Of a stretch of DNA of 64,000 nucleotides, positions 12,111 through 24,304 are shown piece by piece. This DNA comes from Erinaceus europaeus (lineage: Eukaryota; Chordata; Mammalia; Eulipotyphla; Erinaceidae), in the NCBI RefSeq assembly GCF_950295315.1, contig NC_080181.1:34935375-34999374 (forward strand). Direction: 5' to 3'. The notes beneath the pieces were generated by a model. It was not told the DNA's origin. It made no database searches and saw nothing but the letters and a program-made list of their open reading frames with translations. Both the position numbers and the translations under genes were made by a program. Position 1 is the first letter of the stretch; each line of letters starts with the position of its first letter.

Positions 12111-13650
12111 TGGGACCTGAAAAACCTGGTTCTCAAAGCACAAAAACAAAAACTCTCTACTGCTTCTCTCCCCTCCTCATTCTCTCTGAATATCTTAAGT
12201 CTGCTGTCTACCCCCTCTGCTTCACCCGTTACCCTTTGAAAGTATCAGATTAGGCAAACAGTCTGCTGTCACTATTCCAGTAAAAATTCTACAGCTGTAA
12301 ACCTCTGCGCTATGCTATGATTGGCCAATTGTGTTACTGTGAGTGTTATGAAAGACTGAAAATCTTACGTATGACCCATTTTGCTCAGAGTACTCTGAAA
12401 CTTAATTGACCTTATATGGAAATACCAGAAGCAGCAGTGGTTTCTAGAGACATCCAGAAACAGTCCTAAAAAATTGTTTTTTCCTCTTTTGATTTGTTTT
12501 TTTTTAAGTCTTGGTATAATAGTGAAACGTTTAGTCTTGAAAACTGTGTGAGTAAAAATGGTTCAACTAAGACAGTACAGATATAAATTTGTGTTTGACA
12601 TGATATGTCTTCATAACAAAAGTTTTTTTTTCCTCTTGTGTGTTATAGACTACATGTTTATGTGTATGTTTAAAGTTTGGCAAACATTAACTTTAAGGTT
12701 AAAAGTGTAACTTTGAGGCTACATTCTTACCAGGCAAAGTTAAATGAAGGAGTTTTCAACACAATTCTTATAAAGGTAAAATTTACTTGCTAAAGTAACT
12801 GAGTATTTAAAGTAAAAGTCTAAATATGTAACATGACAGTTCTTTATCTCCAAAACTAAAATACAAATTCTCTATACATTTAACTAAAAAGAGTTACAGG
12901 ACATTTTTGGAGGGCCTCCCAAAATGTGAACTAATCTTGTAGAAATTAATCCAAAACAAATCTAGCATCTGTCTGGCATTGTAAATGTTCTAAGAAACTT
13001 TACCACTGATGTGTGTTAACTATTGAAGTAACCTGAGTTTGTTTAAAGTTTAAAGTAAAAATTAGTTAAAAATCAATATACTTTAACCAAATTTGGTCAT
13101 AAAGACATTTAAACCAATTCTATTCACCCAATTACCAACTACAGTAAACTTTTAACTTGGTACAAGGTTTTTCTTCACAAGTAAATCATTACAGCTATGT
13201 CAAGCCTTCACATGAATAGCCAACTGCTCATACGGAATCCCTGAAACCATCTGTACCCCTGCCCTATGACATCACCCACGAGATGTCATAACTACAATGT
13301 CTCCTGAAATCGATGATGTGACCTGACACAATCTGAAGAACCTGATTCATAGAGTCCAAGGACAAAAATTACCTACTGCCCTTCTCTTGCCCATCACTGT
13401 CTGCCCTTCCTACTTCTGCTTCACCAGTCAACTTTTTGGCAGTTTCAACTCACTATCTACAGAAAAACAAAATTCCAGTGGCTGTCTTCCTCCACCAAGA
13501 TAAGATGTGCAGTGTCTCTTCCCCTGGTTGGACTGACACTTCTATCGTATTTGCTAGTGGAGCTCTGGGACACTACCTTTACACTGCTGGACTCGAGGAC
13601 TGACTGTAGCAGTCCATGGACTTTTCAGCCAGCTGTCTCAGGACTCTGCA

Positions 13651-13815
13651 ATGTCAGATCACCCCTCTTGCCCCTCGGCCTATCAGGCTCTTGCTCCTCC
13701 GCCCATCTGCCTACCAGGCCTCCCCTCAGCCTCACACTGGCCCTTGCTACTCTTACTTATTGTTCCCTGTCTGATTCCAGTTCTTTTAAAAATGCCTGCA
13801 CAATATAATTCAGAT
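13651..13815 (+). other. hydrophobic segment, possible ERV env end
   Basis: An open frame with a leucine-rich hydrophobic run near 13735-13790 just upstream of the 3' LTR, where the transmembrane anchor of an env gene would lie. No furin site or fusion peptide is recognisable, so the call is by position and composition only. Confidence 0.25.
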
Positions 13816-14118
13816 TTCTGCCCAAAAGCTTTCTGTTCACCCATACACTGCTATTCCCCTGACAGAAATGGAGTCTTTTACAGACATTGACCCATTCAAA
13901 TATTAGATAAAAAGAAAGGGAGAGATGTTGGGAACTTGTGATGTGTTAGAACCTCGAAGGGCTTGACCTGAGGAGTGCATCTATCCTGTCATTCTCTCTC
14001 TCTCTCTACCAAGAGGTTGAGTAAAGAGGGTCAGAATTAACCCCAAACATTTGCCCCGTCTTATCAGACTCCCTGCCACAAAAAGCACTCCGAAATCCTG
14101 ATATTATGGCCATTATAT

Positions 14119-14132
14119 TAAAAAGGGGGAGA
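14119..14132 (+). other. ERV polypurine tract
   Basis: 'taaaaagggggaga' directly precedes the TG that opens the 3' LTR. A second purine tract at 13908-13924, before 'tgttggga', is an alternative boundary. Confidence 0.6.
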
Positions 14133-14665
14133 TGTCAGGAAATTGTGAGGAGCCTCATAAAGCACCCTGTATTTTTCTGCCTCCAGGAGCCTGGCATTCC
14201 TTAAAACATTAAGCCAGCTCTCCTTGCTCCACCCTACATTCCTGATACTATGGCTTATCTACATAATCATTGTTTTGCCTGAAAGATCCCCACCCATTCC
14301 ATTCCTTTGATCTATCTTCTTTCTATCCTCAAGACCCTCCCTGCCTGCAGGATATTATTAATCCTACCAGTTATAAGCCTCACAATAGCTGCTAAGGAAA
14401 TTCTTACCTTTCCAGCCCGTTTTGCCTTTCTCTGCCCCTTTCCTAGCCATTTCCGTTTCCAACTTGCCACTTCCGGGTCTGCCCTTTAAAAGCCTTGGCT
14501 CTCTGATCAATAAAGATATTGCATTGCCTCGCCACCATGAGCTTGATTCATGAGTCATCTACCTCGCATCACAGAGTGAGTAGCAGCCAAGGCTGGCTCT
14601 GGTTGCATTCTCTCCAACCCAGAGAGTATGCGCCCATGAAGAGGCACCCCCATGCTAGCCCGGCA
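14133..14665 (+). mobile_element. ERV 3' LTR
   Basis: 533 bp beginning TGTCAGG and ending GGCA. It has a TATA-like 'tttaaaag' near 14485 and a poly(A) signal aataaa at 14509-14514. Its terminal region is homologous to the truncated 5' LTR at 10238-10314. Length, layout and the lysine-type primer site fit a class II ERV. Confidence 0.75.
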
Positions 14666-14667
14666 CC

Positions 14668-14962
14668 TCTATCTATTATGAATCCACTGCTCCTGGACGC
14701 CATTTTCCCCCCATTTATTATTACCCTTGTTGTTACTGTTGCCCTTGCTGCCACTGTTATTGGATAGGACACAGAGAAATCGAGAGAGGAGGGGAAGATA
14801 GGGAAGGAAAGAAAAAGACAGACACATGTAGAACTGCTTCACCATCTGTGACATGACCTCCCTGCAGGTGGGGAGACAGGGGCTTGAACCCGGATCCTTA
14901 CTCTGGTCTTTAAGCTTTGCTCAATGTGCAATTAACCTGCTGTGCTACCACCCAGCACCCAT
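14668..14962 (-). repeat. SINE family A, variant A'
   Basis: Antisense copy with the extra 3' segment 'gaatccactgctcctgga' that marks this variant (also at 51395, 54218 and 62218). The tRNA-like head is at the right end, near 14940-14962. Confidence 0.8.
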
Positions 14963-15204
14963 CTACTATTATTTTTAAAAAAATTGGAAAGCAGGGAGAG
15001 GGCTGAGGGGGTTGATGAATCCAATAGAGTACACATGCTACAAGAACTCCAGTTCTAGCCCTCTATCCTCATCTGCTTATGGGAAGCTTCATGAGCAGTG
15101 AGGTAGTGCTGCAGGTGTCTCTCTCCTTATCTCCTACTTCCCTCTCAAATTTTCATCTCTATCAACAAAATTCTTTTCTGCATAACTTAAAAATCTTAAC
15201 TTTT

Positions 15205-15402
15205 TTGAAAAAATTATTTATTATTGAATAGAGACAGAGAAATTGAGAGGGGAGGGGTAGGTAGGGAGAGAGACTGAGAGACAACTGCAGACCTGCTTTA
15301 CCACTCATGAAGCTTTCACTCTGCAAGTGGGGACTAGGGCTCAAACCCAGGTCCTTGAGCAGTGTAGTGTGTGCTTAACCAGGTGTGCCACCACCTGGCC
15401 CC
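15205..15402 (-). repeat. SINE family B
   Basis: Antisense copy; head 'gccaccacctggcccc' at 15386-15402, tail in the poly(T)-rich sequence at 15200. Confidence 0.85.
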
Positions 15403-16393
15403 ATTTAAAAATCTTTGTCGCTAGGTAGAGACTTTGTGCCTGGCCTGCATGATACCATCAATCCTTGTAGACCCCTTTCTCCCTTTTAGATGGATGGTGT
15501 GTGTGTGAGAGTGAGTGAGAAAGACACCACAGCAATGATCTACAGCTCTGAAGTTTTGAGGTACAGGTGCTCCCAGTGCTTGAACTAGGGTCCTTCCCCC
15601 CCTTTGTTTCAATAAAAATGTTTGGATATTTTTTAATTTCTGTATTTGACATGAAAAGAAGCCTGTAGTGTAAACTAATAACTTTAGTAGAAGGGTACAT
15701 GCTTAAGTGTGGCTTCATTTTTGCTACAATATTTGGGAGATCACTTTCTAGAGTAACTAATTCAAATGGGAGACTTGTTTTAGCTATTAGCAGCCTAGTT
15801 CTCACCCCTACCACTAGAATTTAACATTGAAATCAATCAGACATGCTGATTAAAATATTTTCTAGAGGGTGTTAGGAGATAGCTCAACTAATAGGGTGCA
15901 TATTTTACCAAGTGTTAGAATCTGAGTTAAGTTCATGGAACTAGCAGAAACTTCAGGCTTGGATAGAGTGATGGTGAAGATATGAATAGAGGGATTTTCC
16001 TTTAACCCTACCCTACTCTTATGTATCATAAGCCTCAAATTTCATAAGCTACTTTGACATCTTTGAGTCTCTCAGTACCCTAGAAATGTTTGTGCATTTC
16101 CTTGCTTTAGCCAGATGTTCCCCACTGAACTAGTTCCTGTTAACCAATCCTGCATCTTACTCTACCATCAACAAACAGGTTTCAATTCCCTGACAGCCCC
16201 ACTGATATTTCTGAAGGGAACTAGGGTTCACTTACACCTCTAATTACTGTTAATATTTGTCTCCCCCAGTGCCCCTGCTCTGCCTGGACCATTCTATTCA
16301 TATTGTGGTGTGAGCACTTTGTATGATTCCTTTTTATTTAAACTTTTTATAGAAATTTGCTAATGCTTGTTTTGTGGACAAAAATGTCGTATT
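15403..16393. other. intergenic sequence without a recognised gene
   Basis: Contains a GT/GA-rich patch at 15498-15522 and weak SINE-like traces at 15865-15990. I see no exon signature on either strand. Confidence 0.4.
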
Positions 16394-16670
16394 GGGAGTA
16401 AGGCTGTAGCACAGCGGGTTTAGCGCAAGTGGTGCAAAATGCAACAACCAGCGTAAGGATCCTGGTTTGAGCCCTGGCTCCCCACATGCAGGGATGTCAC
16501 TTCACAAGTGGTGAAGCAGGTCTGCAGGTGTCTATCTTTCTCTCCCCATCTCTGTCTTCCCCCTCCTCTCTTCATTTCTCTCTGTCCTATCCAACAATGA
16601 TGACAACAATAATAACTACAACAATAAAACAAGGGCAATAAAAGGGAATAAATAAAATAAATATAAAAAA
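16394..16670 (+). repeat. SINE family A
   Basis: Head 'gggagtaaggctgtagcaca', B-box-like 'ggtttgagccc', CAA/AAT-rich body and A-rich tail. Confidence 0.9.
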
Positions 16671-17261
16671 TGGTATCAAGGTAGGGTTAAGTGTGAGGTA
16701 TATTCCATTGTTGAACTAATCTATGTCAATCTGACTAAATTGAATGATGTTCAGTTCAACCATATCCTGAGTTTTCATCTTCCCATTTCCATTATACATC
16801 TGTTTTTGTATTATGCTCACTTTTCCTGTTAGAGCTCTGAGTATTTTAATCACAGTTGCTCTAAATTCCTACTCTGGTAATTCCAATCTACCTGCCAAAA
16901 CTGAGTCTGGCACAAATACTTAAATCTGTTTCTTCAATACTATTTTGTTCTTTCATATGGTGTGTAATTTTGTTTAAAAGTTGGACATGATGTTCTGAGT
17001 AATGAGGAACTGAGGTAAACAGGCCTTTACTATGATGTCATATGTTCATGAGAGTATAAGTTAGACTGTATTATTTGGTATAGCTATAGATACTAGAGGT
17101 TGAACTTTCCTCATTTGCCCTTGTTTTTGTCCCCTAGAGTATTTTTTTCTTTCTTTTTTTTTTAAATTTACTGAAGGAACTACAGACTAGAGCTCTCATA
17201 AATCACTCTCATAAATCTGTTCAGTGGTGAAGTTTTAAACAATTTTTTTCAATTAAGATTT
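16671..17261. other. probable ancient L1 3' sequence, otherwise unassigned
   Basis: T-rich text such as 'gttggacatgatgttctgag' recalls antisense L1M-type 3' ends, but I cannot define borders. No exon is seen. Confidence 0.3.
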
Positions 17262-17525
17262 GGGGGTCAGATAGTGGCACACTTGATTAAGTGCACATAT
17301 TAACAAGTGCAAGGGCCCAGGTCTCCAAGTTTGAGCCCTGGCTCTCCACCTGCAGTGAAGCAAGTCTACAGGTGTCAATCTTTCTCTATATCTCCCCATT
17401 CTCTATCAATTTCTCTGTCATATCTAATAAAAATGAGAAAAAGGAGAAGTGTCTACCAGGAGGTTTCATAGTGCTGGCACTGAGCCCCAGAAACAATTCT
17501 GGTGGCAATTAAAAAAAATAAAGAT
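17262..17525 (+). repeat. SINE family B
   Basis: Head 'gggggtcagatagtggcac'; its 3' part ('gtgctggcactgagcccc') resembles the tail of the A' variant. Confidence 0.8.
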
Positions 17526-17639
17526 TTAATGACCTACAGACAGATTGGACATAGTACTATTCTGGCATATGAGCACTGGGGATCAAACTCAAGATGTCAT
17601 GTTTGTTAAGCCCAAAACTCTGCTGCGATACTAACATCC

Positions 17640-17925
17640 CAGTTTCTAGTTTTTGTTGTTGTTTTTTACTTATGAAATAGAGATTGGAGTACTAGTTCAC
17701 TCTGTCATATAACAACACCAGGGATTAAACCTGGGGGCTCTGGATTTCAGACATGAAGGTTCTTTTATCTAAGGCCAAGCTGTCTCATCAGTCCTTAGTT
17801 GTTTTTGGTGATCAGTGAATCAGCTCTCTTTTATGGTGGTGTTAGGGATTAAACCTGGAAACTAAGTGGCTTCGGCGTGAAAGACTTTTTGCATAACCAT
17901 TATGCTGTCTCTCCAGGACCATATT
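17640..17925 (-). repeat. two SINE family C-like copies in tandem
   Basis: Two antisense copies with 'gggattaaacctggg/gaa' cores (17710-17740 and 17845-17865), each followed by the reversed tRNA-like head. Confidence 0.55.
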
Positions 17926-18054
17926 TCCTATTTTTAAAAGACTTTTTGTGTAAGGAATAGAAAATGAGAGGTTAAAAGTCCATGGATAAAATCTGGGGCC
18001 TCATGCATGCAAAGAACATCAGTCCCCACATGGCTTTTTTTTCCCCATCTAGAG

Positions 18055-18180
18055 AATTTTTTTTTAAAGATTAGAACCAGAGCATCACTCTGGCACACAC
18101 AATGTCAGGTATCAAACTCTGGACCTCATGCTTGAGAGTCCAATGCTTTATCTACTGTGCTACCTATTGGGTCACTGCTG
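18055..18180 (-). repeat. SINE family D
   Basis: Antisense copy with 'gacctcatgcttgagagtcc' and 'ctttatctactgtgctacc'. Confidence 0.75.
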
Positions 18181-18674
18181 CCCCACCCCTAACACTTCTT
18201 AAATAAGACCTCAGCTTGCAATTCTTTCCATTGTATCATTATTATACAGGACAATTATTAATAATCAGCTGTGAATCATATACTAATTGCATCATCTCAT
18301 ACACTAGTATGCTAATCATATAGTTAACTAGATATTAGTTCTATAGTAACATAGAGATGTTATACATGAGTTTTGAAGCAGTATGATTTGGTTTCAGTCC
18401 ATTCATGAGCTTGTTCTCTGAGCTTCAAAAATGCTGTATCTTTCCCCCTCCAAATCTCCACTTATGCTGGAGTGATGCGCTGGTTCTTTTAACACATAAA
18501 TGTTAAAAACAAGACAAAAACAAAAACCCAGTAAGGACTAGTGAGACAGCTTGACCTTAGAACAAAGAACCTTCATGTCTAAAATCCCAGAGCCCCCAGG
18601 TTTAATCCCTGGCATTGTCATATGCCAGAGTGAAATGGTATTTTGATTTATGTTAATCTCATTAGAAACAAACA

Positions 18675-18952
18675 GGGAGTTGGGTGGTAGCACAGCGGGT
18701 TAAGCACAGGTGGCACAAAGTGCAAGGACCGGTGTAAGCATCCCAGTTCAAGCCCCTGGATCCCCACCTGCAGGGGAGTTGCTTCACAGGCGGTGAAGCA
18801 GGTCTGCAGGTATCTATCTTTTCCTCCCCTCTGTCTTCCCCTGCTCTCTTCATTTCTCTCTGTCCTATCCAACAATGATGACATCAACAACAATAATAAC
18901 TACAACAATAAAACAAGGGCAACAAAAGGAATAAATATTAAAAACAAAAACA
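18675..18952 (+). repeat. SINE family A
   Basis: Head 'gggagttgggtggtagcac'. It is directly followed by a family B copy in the same orientation. Confidence 0.9.
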
Positions 18953-18960
18953 AACAACAA

Positions 18961-19170
18961 AGGGGGCAGACCACCAGTGGTACACCTGGTTAAGCACACA
19001 CATTATAGGTTCAAGGCCCTGGTCCTTACCTGCAGGCAAAAAGCTTCAGGAGTAGTAAAGAAGGGCTGCAGGTTGTCTCTCTTTACCTTACTAATCCCTC
19101 TTCCCCCTCTCAATTCTTCTCTGTCCTTATCCAGTAATAAATAAATTTAAAAAATAAAATAAAAATAAAA
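18961..19170 (+). repeat. SINE family B
   Basis: 'gggggcagaccaccagtggt' head, diverged, with AAAT-rich tail. Confidence 0.75.
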
Positions 19171-19309
19171 AGCTCATATATAGGAATTAGAATGGTGGTA
19201 TAGCAGCAGTTTTGAGCTTGCAAACATGAAGTCCTGAATTTGATCATCAGTACTGCATATGCAGTGTACTGTTTTGGCCAATCTCTCTGTAGGTCATGAA
19301 ATAAATTTT

Positions 19310-19925
19310 AATTAAACAATAATTGTGTTTGAAACTTCACCACTGGGCAGATGGGAGTGATTCTGATTTAAAGGACCAGACCATAAGAGACTTCACATAC
19401 CTTATAGTTACGTAAGTTTAATTTACACTGCAGTTTCTCCTTGAGATTTGAATTTGATGTTTAATCTTGGGTAGGAAGGCCTCTCAGTGAAAATTTCTCC
19501 TGAGATTTCAAAGTAAATGCCCCACATTGAAGCTGAAGGGACTGCTCTCAGACTTTGCAGTCTGCTGCAAGATGTGTGGATGTTGTAAGATAACTGACGA
19601 TATTTCCAATAGTAAGAGGACCCTGGTGCTCAACTTGGAGGCTAAATGGAGCTCACTGGATTTAATAATTTTCCATTTTTTTTCTTGATAGGAGATGAGA
19701 GATAGAGAGGAGAGACATCTACAGTATCTTTTCACTGCTCCTGGAGCTTCCTCCTCATAGGGGCCTCCTCATGTGTGGCAGTATGTGTGTTCCTTATTTA
19801 TATAAAAATAACTTTATTTACTGAGAAGGCGAAATACAGAAAAACAAACACACACACCCAGAGTAGCACTCTGGCATACGTGGTACCAGGGATAGGGAAT
19901 AAGACCTTATGCTTTCAAGTATAAA
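19310..19925. other. intergenic sequence without a recognised gene
   Basis: Mostly unassigned; a poly(T) with a truncated antisense SINE body is at 19674-19760. No splice-bounded open frame is visible. Confidence 0.4.
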
Positions 19926-19927
19926 GC

Positions 19928-20058
19928 ACTTTTTTTTTTTTTTTACCAGAGCACTGTTCAGCTCTGGCTTATGGTGGTACAGATTTGAACCTGGGACTTT
20001 GGAGCCTCAGGCAAGAGAGTCTATTTGCATAACCATTATGCTATCTACCCCACCCAAG
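19928..20058 (-). repeat. SINE family C
   Basis: Antisense copy with 'accagagcactgttcagctc' and 'cataaccattatgctatc'. Confidence 0.8.
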
Positions 20059-20104
20059 TATAAAGCTCTAACATTGTGTCAGCTCCTACGTTCTTTTTAA
20101 AATT

Positions 20105-20262
20105 AAGAGAGGGAGGCTGTGACACACCTGATAAAGTGCATAAGTTACCAATTCCAGGGGGGGGAGACTCACAAGTGAAACAGTACTACCGGTATTTATC
20201 TACTTCCCCTTTCCCTCCCCTCTCAATTTCTCTCTCTCTCTGAATAAATAAATAAATATGCT
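20105..20262 (+). repeat. SINE family B, diverged
   Basis: 'ggaggctgtgacacacctg' head; most of the B-box region is lost; ends in AAAT repeats. Confidence 0.65.
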
Positions 20263-20336
20263 GCCCAGATGGTGGATTTATAATGTAAGCCCTGATTGAG
20301 CAGTAACCCTGGTGACAATGAAAATAAAATAAAATG

Positions 20337-20632
20337 GACACAGGGCATAACACAGTGGGTTAAGCACATGTGGCAGAAAGCACAAGGACCGACGAAAGGA
20401 TCCTGGTTTGAGCCTTCGGCTTAAGCCCCCGGCTCCCCACCTGCAGGGGAGTCGCTTCACAGACTGTGAAGCAGGTCTGCAGGTGTCTATCTATCTCTCC
20501 CTGTCTCTGTCTTCCCCTCCTCTCTCCATTTCTCTCTGTCCTATCCAACAATGATGGCATCAGTAACAACAATAATCATACCTACAACAATAAAACAACA
20601 AGGGCAACAAAAGGGAATAAATATTTTTTTAA
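20337..20632 (+). repeat. SINE family A
   Basis: 'cagggcataacacagtggg' head, CAACAA-rich body and 'aaaagggaataaata' tail. Confidence 0.9.
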
Positions 20633-20688
20633 AAAAGCAAACACAGTGCCGACTTAAGTGTTTAAAGACATGCCAAAAACAAAGAAAG

Positions 20689-20955
20689 GGAGGCGGGAGG
20701 TAGCACAGTGGGTTAAGCGCACATGGCACAAAGCACAAGGATTGGTGCAAGGATCCTGGTTCTAGCCTTGGGCTCCCCACCCACCTTCAGGGGAGTTGCT
20801 CCACAAGTGGTGAAGCAGGTCTGCAGGTGTCTATCTTTCCCCCTCTGTCTTCCACTATTCTATTTCTCTCTGTCCTATCCAACAACAATGACATCAATAA
20901 CAACAATAATAACTACAACAAAAAGGAATAAAATAAATATTTAAAAAATATTTTT
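20689..20955 (+). repeat. SINE family A
   Basis: 'gggaggcgggaggtagcac' head, 56 bp downstream of the previous copy and in the same orientation. Confidence 0.9.
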
Positions 20956-21223
20956 AAAAAGCATACAGAGAAAATGGGGAAAAACCCAAAACTGACAAAA
21001 ACCACAATTTTATTAAAGATAAGGCTGATAAGCTCACAAAAATGGTTCAAAAAACACCAAATAGTAGTATATACTTACAATTTGTTCTAAGTGAAATTTG
21101 TTGTACATCTGATTGAGTAGCTAAAACTACCATATTTTTTTAATGTCCCAGGCATGTAAAAATACTTTCTTTTAGTTAAAAGAAACTTTTTAGGGAAAAT
21201 ATCCTGTAAAGCTATAATAAAAG

Positions 21224-21550
21224 GTGCCTGGTAGTGGTGTGACCATGTAAGCACACGTTACAATGCACAACAACCTAGGTCCGAGCCCATCCTCCCACTT
21301 ATGAGGCGAAGCTTAGTGAGCAGTGAACCAGGTCTTTAGGTCTCTACCTTTCTTTCTCCCCCACTCCTTTCAATTTTTCTCTGCCATATAAAATAAAATG
21401 AGAACAACAAGGGCAACAAAAGGGAATTAAAAAAAAGAATGTAAAAAAAAATTTAAAAATGAGAAAATGACTGCCAGGAGTGGTGGGTTGGTTCATAATG
21501 CTGGCATTGAGCCCCAGTGGTAACCCTGGAGAAAATAAACAATTATATTA
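21224..21550 (+). repeat. SINE family B with A'-like 3' part
   Basis: 'gtgcctggtagtggtgtga' head and a long 3' section with 'gctggcattgagccccag', ending in AAT-rich sequence. Confidence 0.75.
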
Positions 21551-21584
21551 AAACAATCAAGCTCTATGACCAAGCAAAAATGAG

Positions 21585-22157
21585 TCAAAAAATTTAAAAT
21601 TCTTTATTTTGATATCAGTAATTATATTTTCTAAAACTAATATAATTCACATTTAAAGGTGTCAATAACAAATTTATAGTGTACAGTTGGAAATAGAAGT
21701 ATAAATAGCCCATGTACATTTTGCATTATTGATACAATTTTGTACACACAACCCTCTAACTCTTCAATAATTTCCCAGGGAAAATGTAAATTCACCTGTC
21801 TTGCCAGTAAATATGTTTTGTTTTTCTTTTGTGGAGCTGGGGTTTGTAATTTCACTACTCCGGACTGCTTTTTCATTCAGAGACAGAGGGAGGGATAGAG
21901 ATATCACAGCAACAGAGGGTCTTCTGGTGTCAAAGTACCTCCCATGTAGATTGAACCTGGGCCATATCCTGGGCAAGGCGTACATCCTACCTGCTTAGCT
22001 AGCTGGCCTAGTATAGAAGTTTTTGAAATAAATAGAAAGTGTTCTACATCTCAGTATATGTGGTCGAAACATGTATGCAGAAAAAGTGACACTCTTCTTA
22101 TTGAAGACATTTAACTTTATTCCATTCCAGCCAGGAATGATATTGCTAGAGATTCCA
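21585..22157 (-). pseudogene. TUBGCP5: TUBGCP5 pseudogene, terminal exon and 3' UTR
   Basis: Minus-strand exon after the acceptor 'ctttcctcag' (ends at 22158). It reads (L)ESLAISFLAGME then TAA at 22119-22117. Recalled human GCP5 ends ESLALSLMAGMEQS, so the stop comes two codons early, probably a CAA-to-TAA change. The 3' UTR probably runs to a poly(A) signal (aataaa on the minus strand) at 21608-21603. A SINE-like insert is at 21813-22012. The phase joins correctly to the exon at 23552-23652. Confidence 0.85.
21813..22012 (-). repeat. unclassified SINE-like insert in the 3' UTR
   Basis: Antisense tRNA-SINE layout ('gattgaacctgggccat', then 'ctgcttagctagctgg'), not clearly one of families A-D. 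Confidence 0.5.
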
Positions 22158-22198
22158 CTGAGGAAAGAATAAAAACAAGGTTAAAGAAAAAGGTTTAT

Positions 22199-22475
22199 GG
22201 GGGTCGGGTGGTAACGCAGTGGGCTAAGCACATGTGGCCCAAAGCACAAGGCCTGGCTTAAGGATCCTGGTTCAAGCCCCCAACACCCCACCTGCAGAAG
22301 AGTCGCTTCACAGGCAGTGAAGCAGGTCTGCAGGTGTCTTTCTCTCCCCCTCTTTGTCTTCCCCTCCTCTCTCCATTTCTCTCTGTCCTATCCAACACTG
22401 ATGACATCAATAACTACAACAATAAAACAAGGGCAAGAAAAGGGGGGAAAAAGCAAAAGAAAAAAAGATTAAAAA
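22199..22475 (+). repeat. SINE family A
   Basis: 'gggggtcgggtggtaacgc' head, in the last TUBGCP5 intron, antisense to the gene. Confidence 0.9.
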
Positions 22476-23551
22476 AAAAGAAAAAGGTTTATATATATAT
22501 TTGGAGTGAGGCTTTCATAAATTCACAACTAAAATATTTTTAAAATATTTTACTATTTAACTAAAATACAGGTTATTTCTGATAGATAATAAAATGATAT
22601 TTATTAAATACAAATTGAAATAGTAAGATTTATTTCTGTTCCTGATTATTTTAATTTTGAAACAAGGACTCTGAGGATTTCACTAAATAAACCACATCTG
22701 GTTCTTATGGTCCAAAATCCGAAGTCAGTTCTAAAAATAAATAAATAAATAAAACAATTTTGTAATAACTACCAGGGGATCTTATTTGCATAACCACCAA
22801 TCAATGTAAAAATGAACCAAATGCATCAATGTTTCTTCTAACAAATTATTAAAAAAAGATGGGGTTGGAGAAAGCTCACTGAGTATGTATGTCATGGGAC
22901 TATGATGCACAAGTCCCTGCTTCCACACACAAATGTCACTCTTGAGCACATCACTATTTGCATATGAAGGGATAGGGATGAGATTATTTACCCTGCATAC
23001 TTTACCCAAAATAAGTTTTACAAAAGAATACTACTCAGTCCTTTGTTTCTGCAGATTAAATAACTCTCTTCAAGACTTAACCCAGAGACTCTGCCAGTTT
23101 CAGGTATTGTGCTCAGCTATCAGGCCTCACTTCCCAGTATTAAAAGGCAGTGTGAGAGTTTTAAAATTGCTAAAGAAAAATAAACAAAATCACCCCAATC
23201 TTTTGAAAGGGAACAGTTACAAAGGCTACACATGTGAATGAAATCTATTCTTCCATCTACTTGGAACTCACTAGTATAACAAATGGTACAACAGGGGCTG
23301 GGCAATAGCTTATCAGGTTAAGGGCACATAGTACAAAGGGTACATGAACTAGAAAGCAAGGCACTTAATTCTCATGATTTACATTTGAACACTGCAATTC
23401 TTAAATAGCAATTCAAAGCAATATAAAGGAAATTTTCAGGCATGGAAATGGTAATCTAAAAAAGTTCTAATTATTTGTGGGATTAATACCAAAGCAATAG
23501 ACACTGACTGAGCTATAAGAAAGTGAAAAAGTAGTTATATGGTATACTTAC
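22476..23551. other. TUBGCP5 last intron, no other feature
   Basis: AT-rich with weak SINE-like traces at 22855-22930 and 23290-23350. No missing exon is seen here and none is expected from the phases. Confidence 0.5.
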
Positions 23552-23652
23552 ACTGGAGAAAGGATCCTCTCTGAACAGCTTTATTTAAAATGGTTACAAG
23601 AAACATATGGCAGTTTTTAAAGTCAGATTCCGTTTTCTCTATAGATTCCATT
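23552..23652 (-). pseudogene. TUBGCP5: TUBGCP5 pseudogene, penultimate exon (open)
   Basis: 101 nt between acceptor 'ctttcctag' and donor GTAAGT (23551-23546). It reads MESIEKTESDFKNCHMFL, then VTILNKAVQRGSF, nearly the recalled human GCP5 sequence. Phases (one base in, one base out) fit its neighbours. This exon has no disabling change. Confidence 0.93.
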
Positions 23653-23829
23653 CTAGGAAAGAAAGTCGATTCCAATTAGTTAAGTACAAAACATTACTAT
23701 GTATAAAGACCTAGGTTCTAACCTCTGCCCCTACCTTCAGGGGGAAAGTTTCACCAGGGTTAAACAGTGTTGAGGTGTCTTTTTCTACCCTTCTCTAGTT
23801 CTGTCTCCATCAGATAAAAATAAATGAAA

Positions 23830-23985
23830 GGGGGAAGTGCCAGGCAGTGGTGCACCGAGAAGAATGCACACATTACCACTGAGGACCCAGGCTCAAGTCC
23901 TCCTTTCCCCTCTCCACCTGCAGGAGGGAAGTTTCATGAGCAGTCTCTTTTCCTCTTCCTATTTCTCTCTGACTCTATCAGAAAA
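23830..23985 (+). repeat. SINE family B
   Basis: 'gtgccaggcagtggtgcac' head, shortened body. A second B copy follows directly. Confidence 0.8.
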
Positions 23986-23993
23986 AAAAGAAG

Positions 23994-24215
23994 GGGAGCC
24001 CAGGTGGTGGTGCAACTGGTTGAGTGCACATGTTACAATACATAAGGACCTGGTTCAAGCCCCTTGTCCCCACCTGTAGGGTGAAAGCTTAACATGTGGT
24101 GAATCAGTGTTGCAGGTGTCTCTGTCTCCTTCCCTTTCTAGAACCACCCCCCCTCTGGCTACCGCTATCCAATAAATAAATAAAGATAATAAAAAAAATT
24201 TTAAAGTAAAAGGAA
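23994..24215 (+). repeat. SINE family B
   Basis: 'gggagcccaggtggtggtgc' head, 'aataaataaataaagataat' tail. Confidence 0.85.
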
Positions 24216-24304
24216 CAAAAGAAAAAAGCCACAGGGAACAGGTGTCACAGTGTAGGCACAAGCCCCAGAGCAGTAACACTGGAGACAAAAAAAAAGGGGA
24301 AAAA

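Larger units (their letters stand above)
10336..14118 (+). mobile_element. ERV interior, class II (beta-like), heavily decayed
   Basis: About 3.8 kb between primer site and polypurine tract, much shorter than a complete provirus. Only gag-like sequence and a hydrophobic stretch of possible env type are recognisable. I see no protease, polymerase or integrase. The stretches 10960-11590 and 12200-13330 are unassigned and could be internal LTR or host DNA. All frames are broken. Confidence 0.6.

Noticed and set aside
19500..19740. host coding exon on the minus strand
   Set aside because: Open for 75 codons but without recognisable protein similarity or splice borders; part is a truncated SINE.
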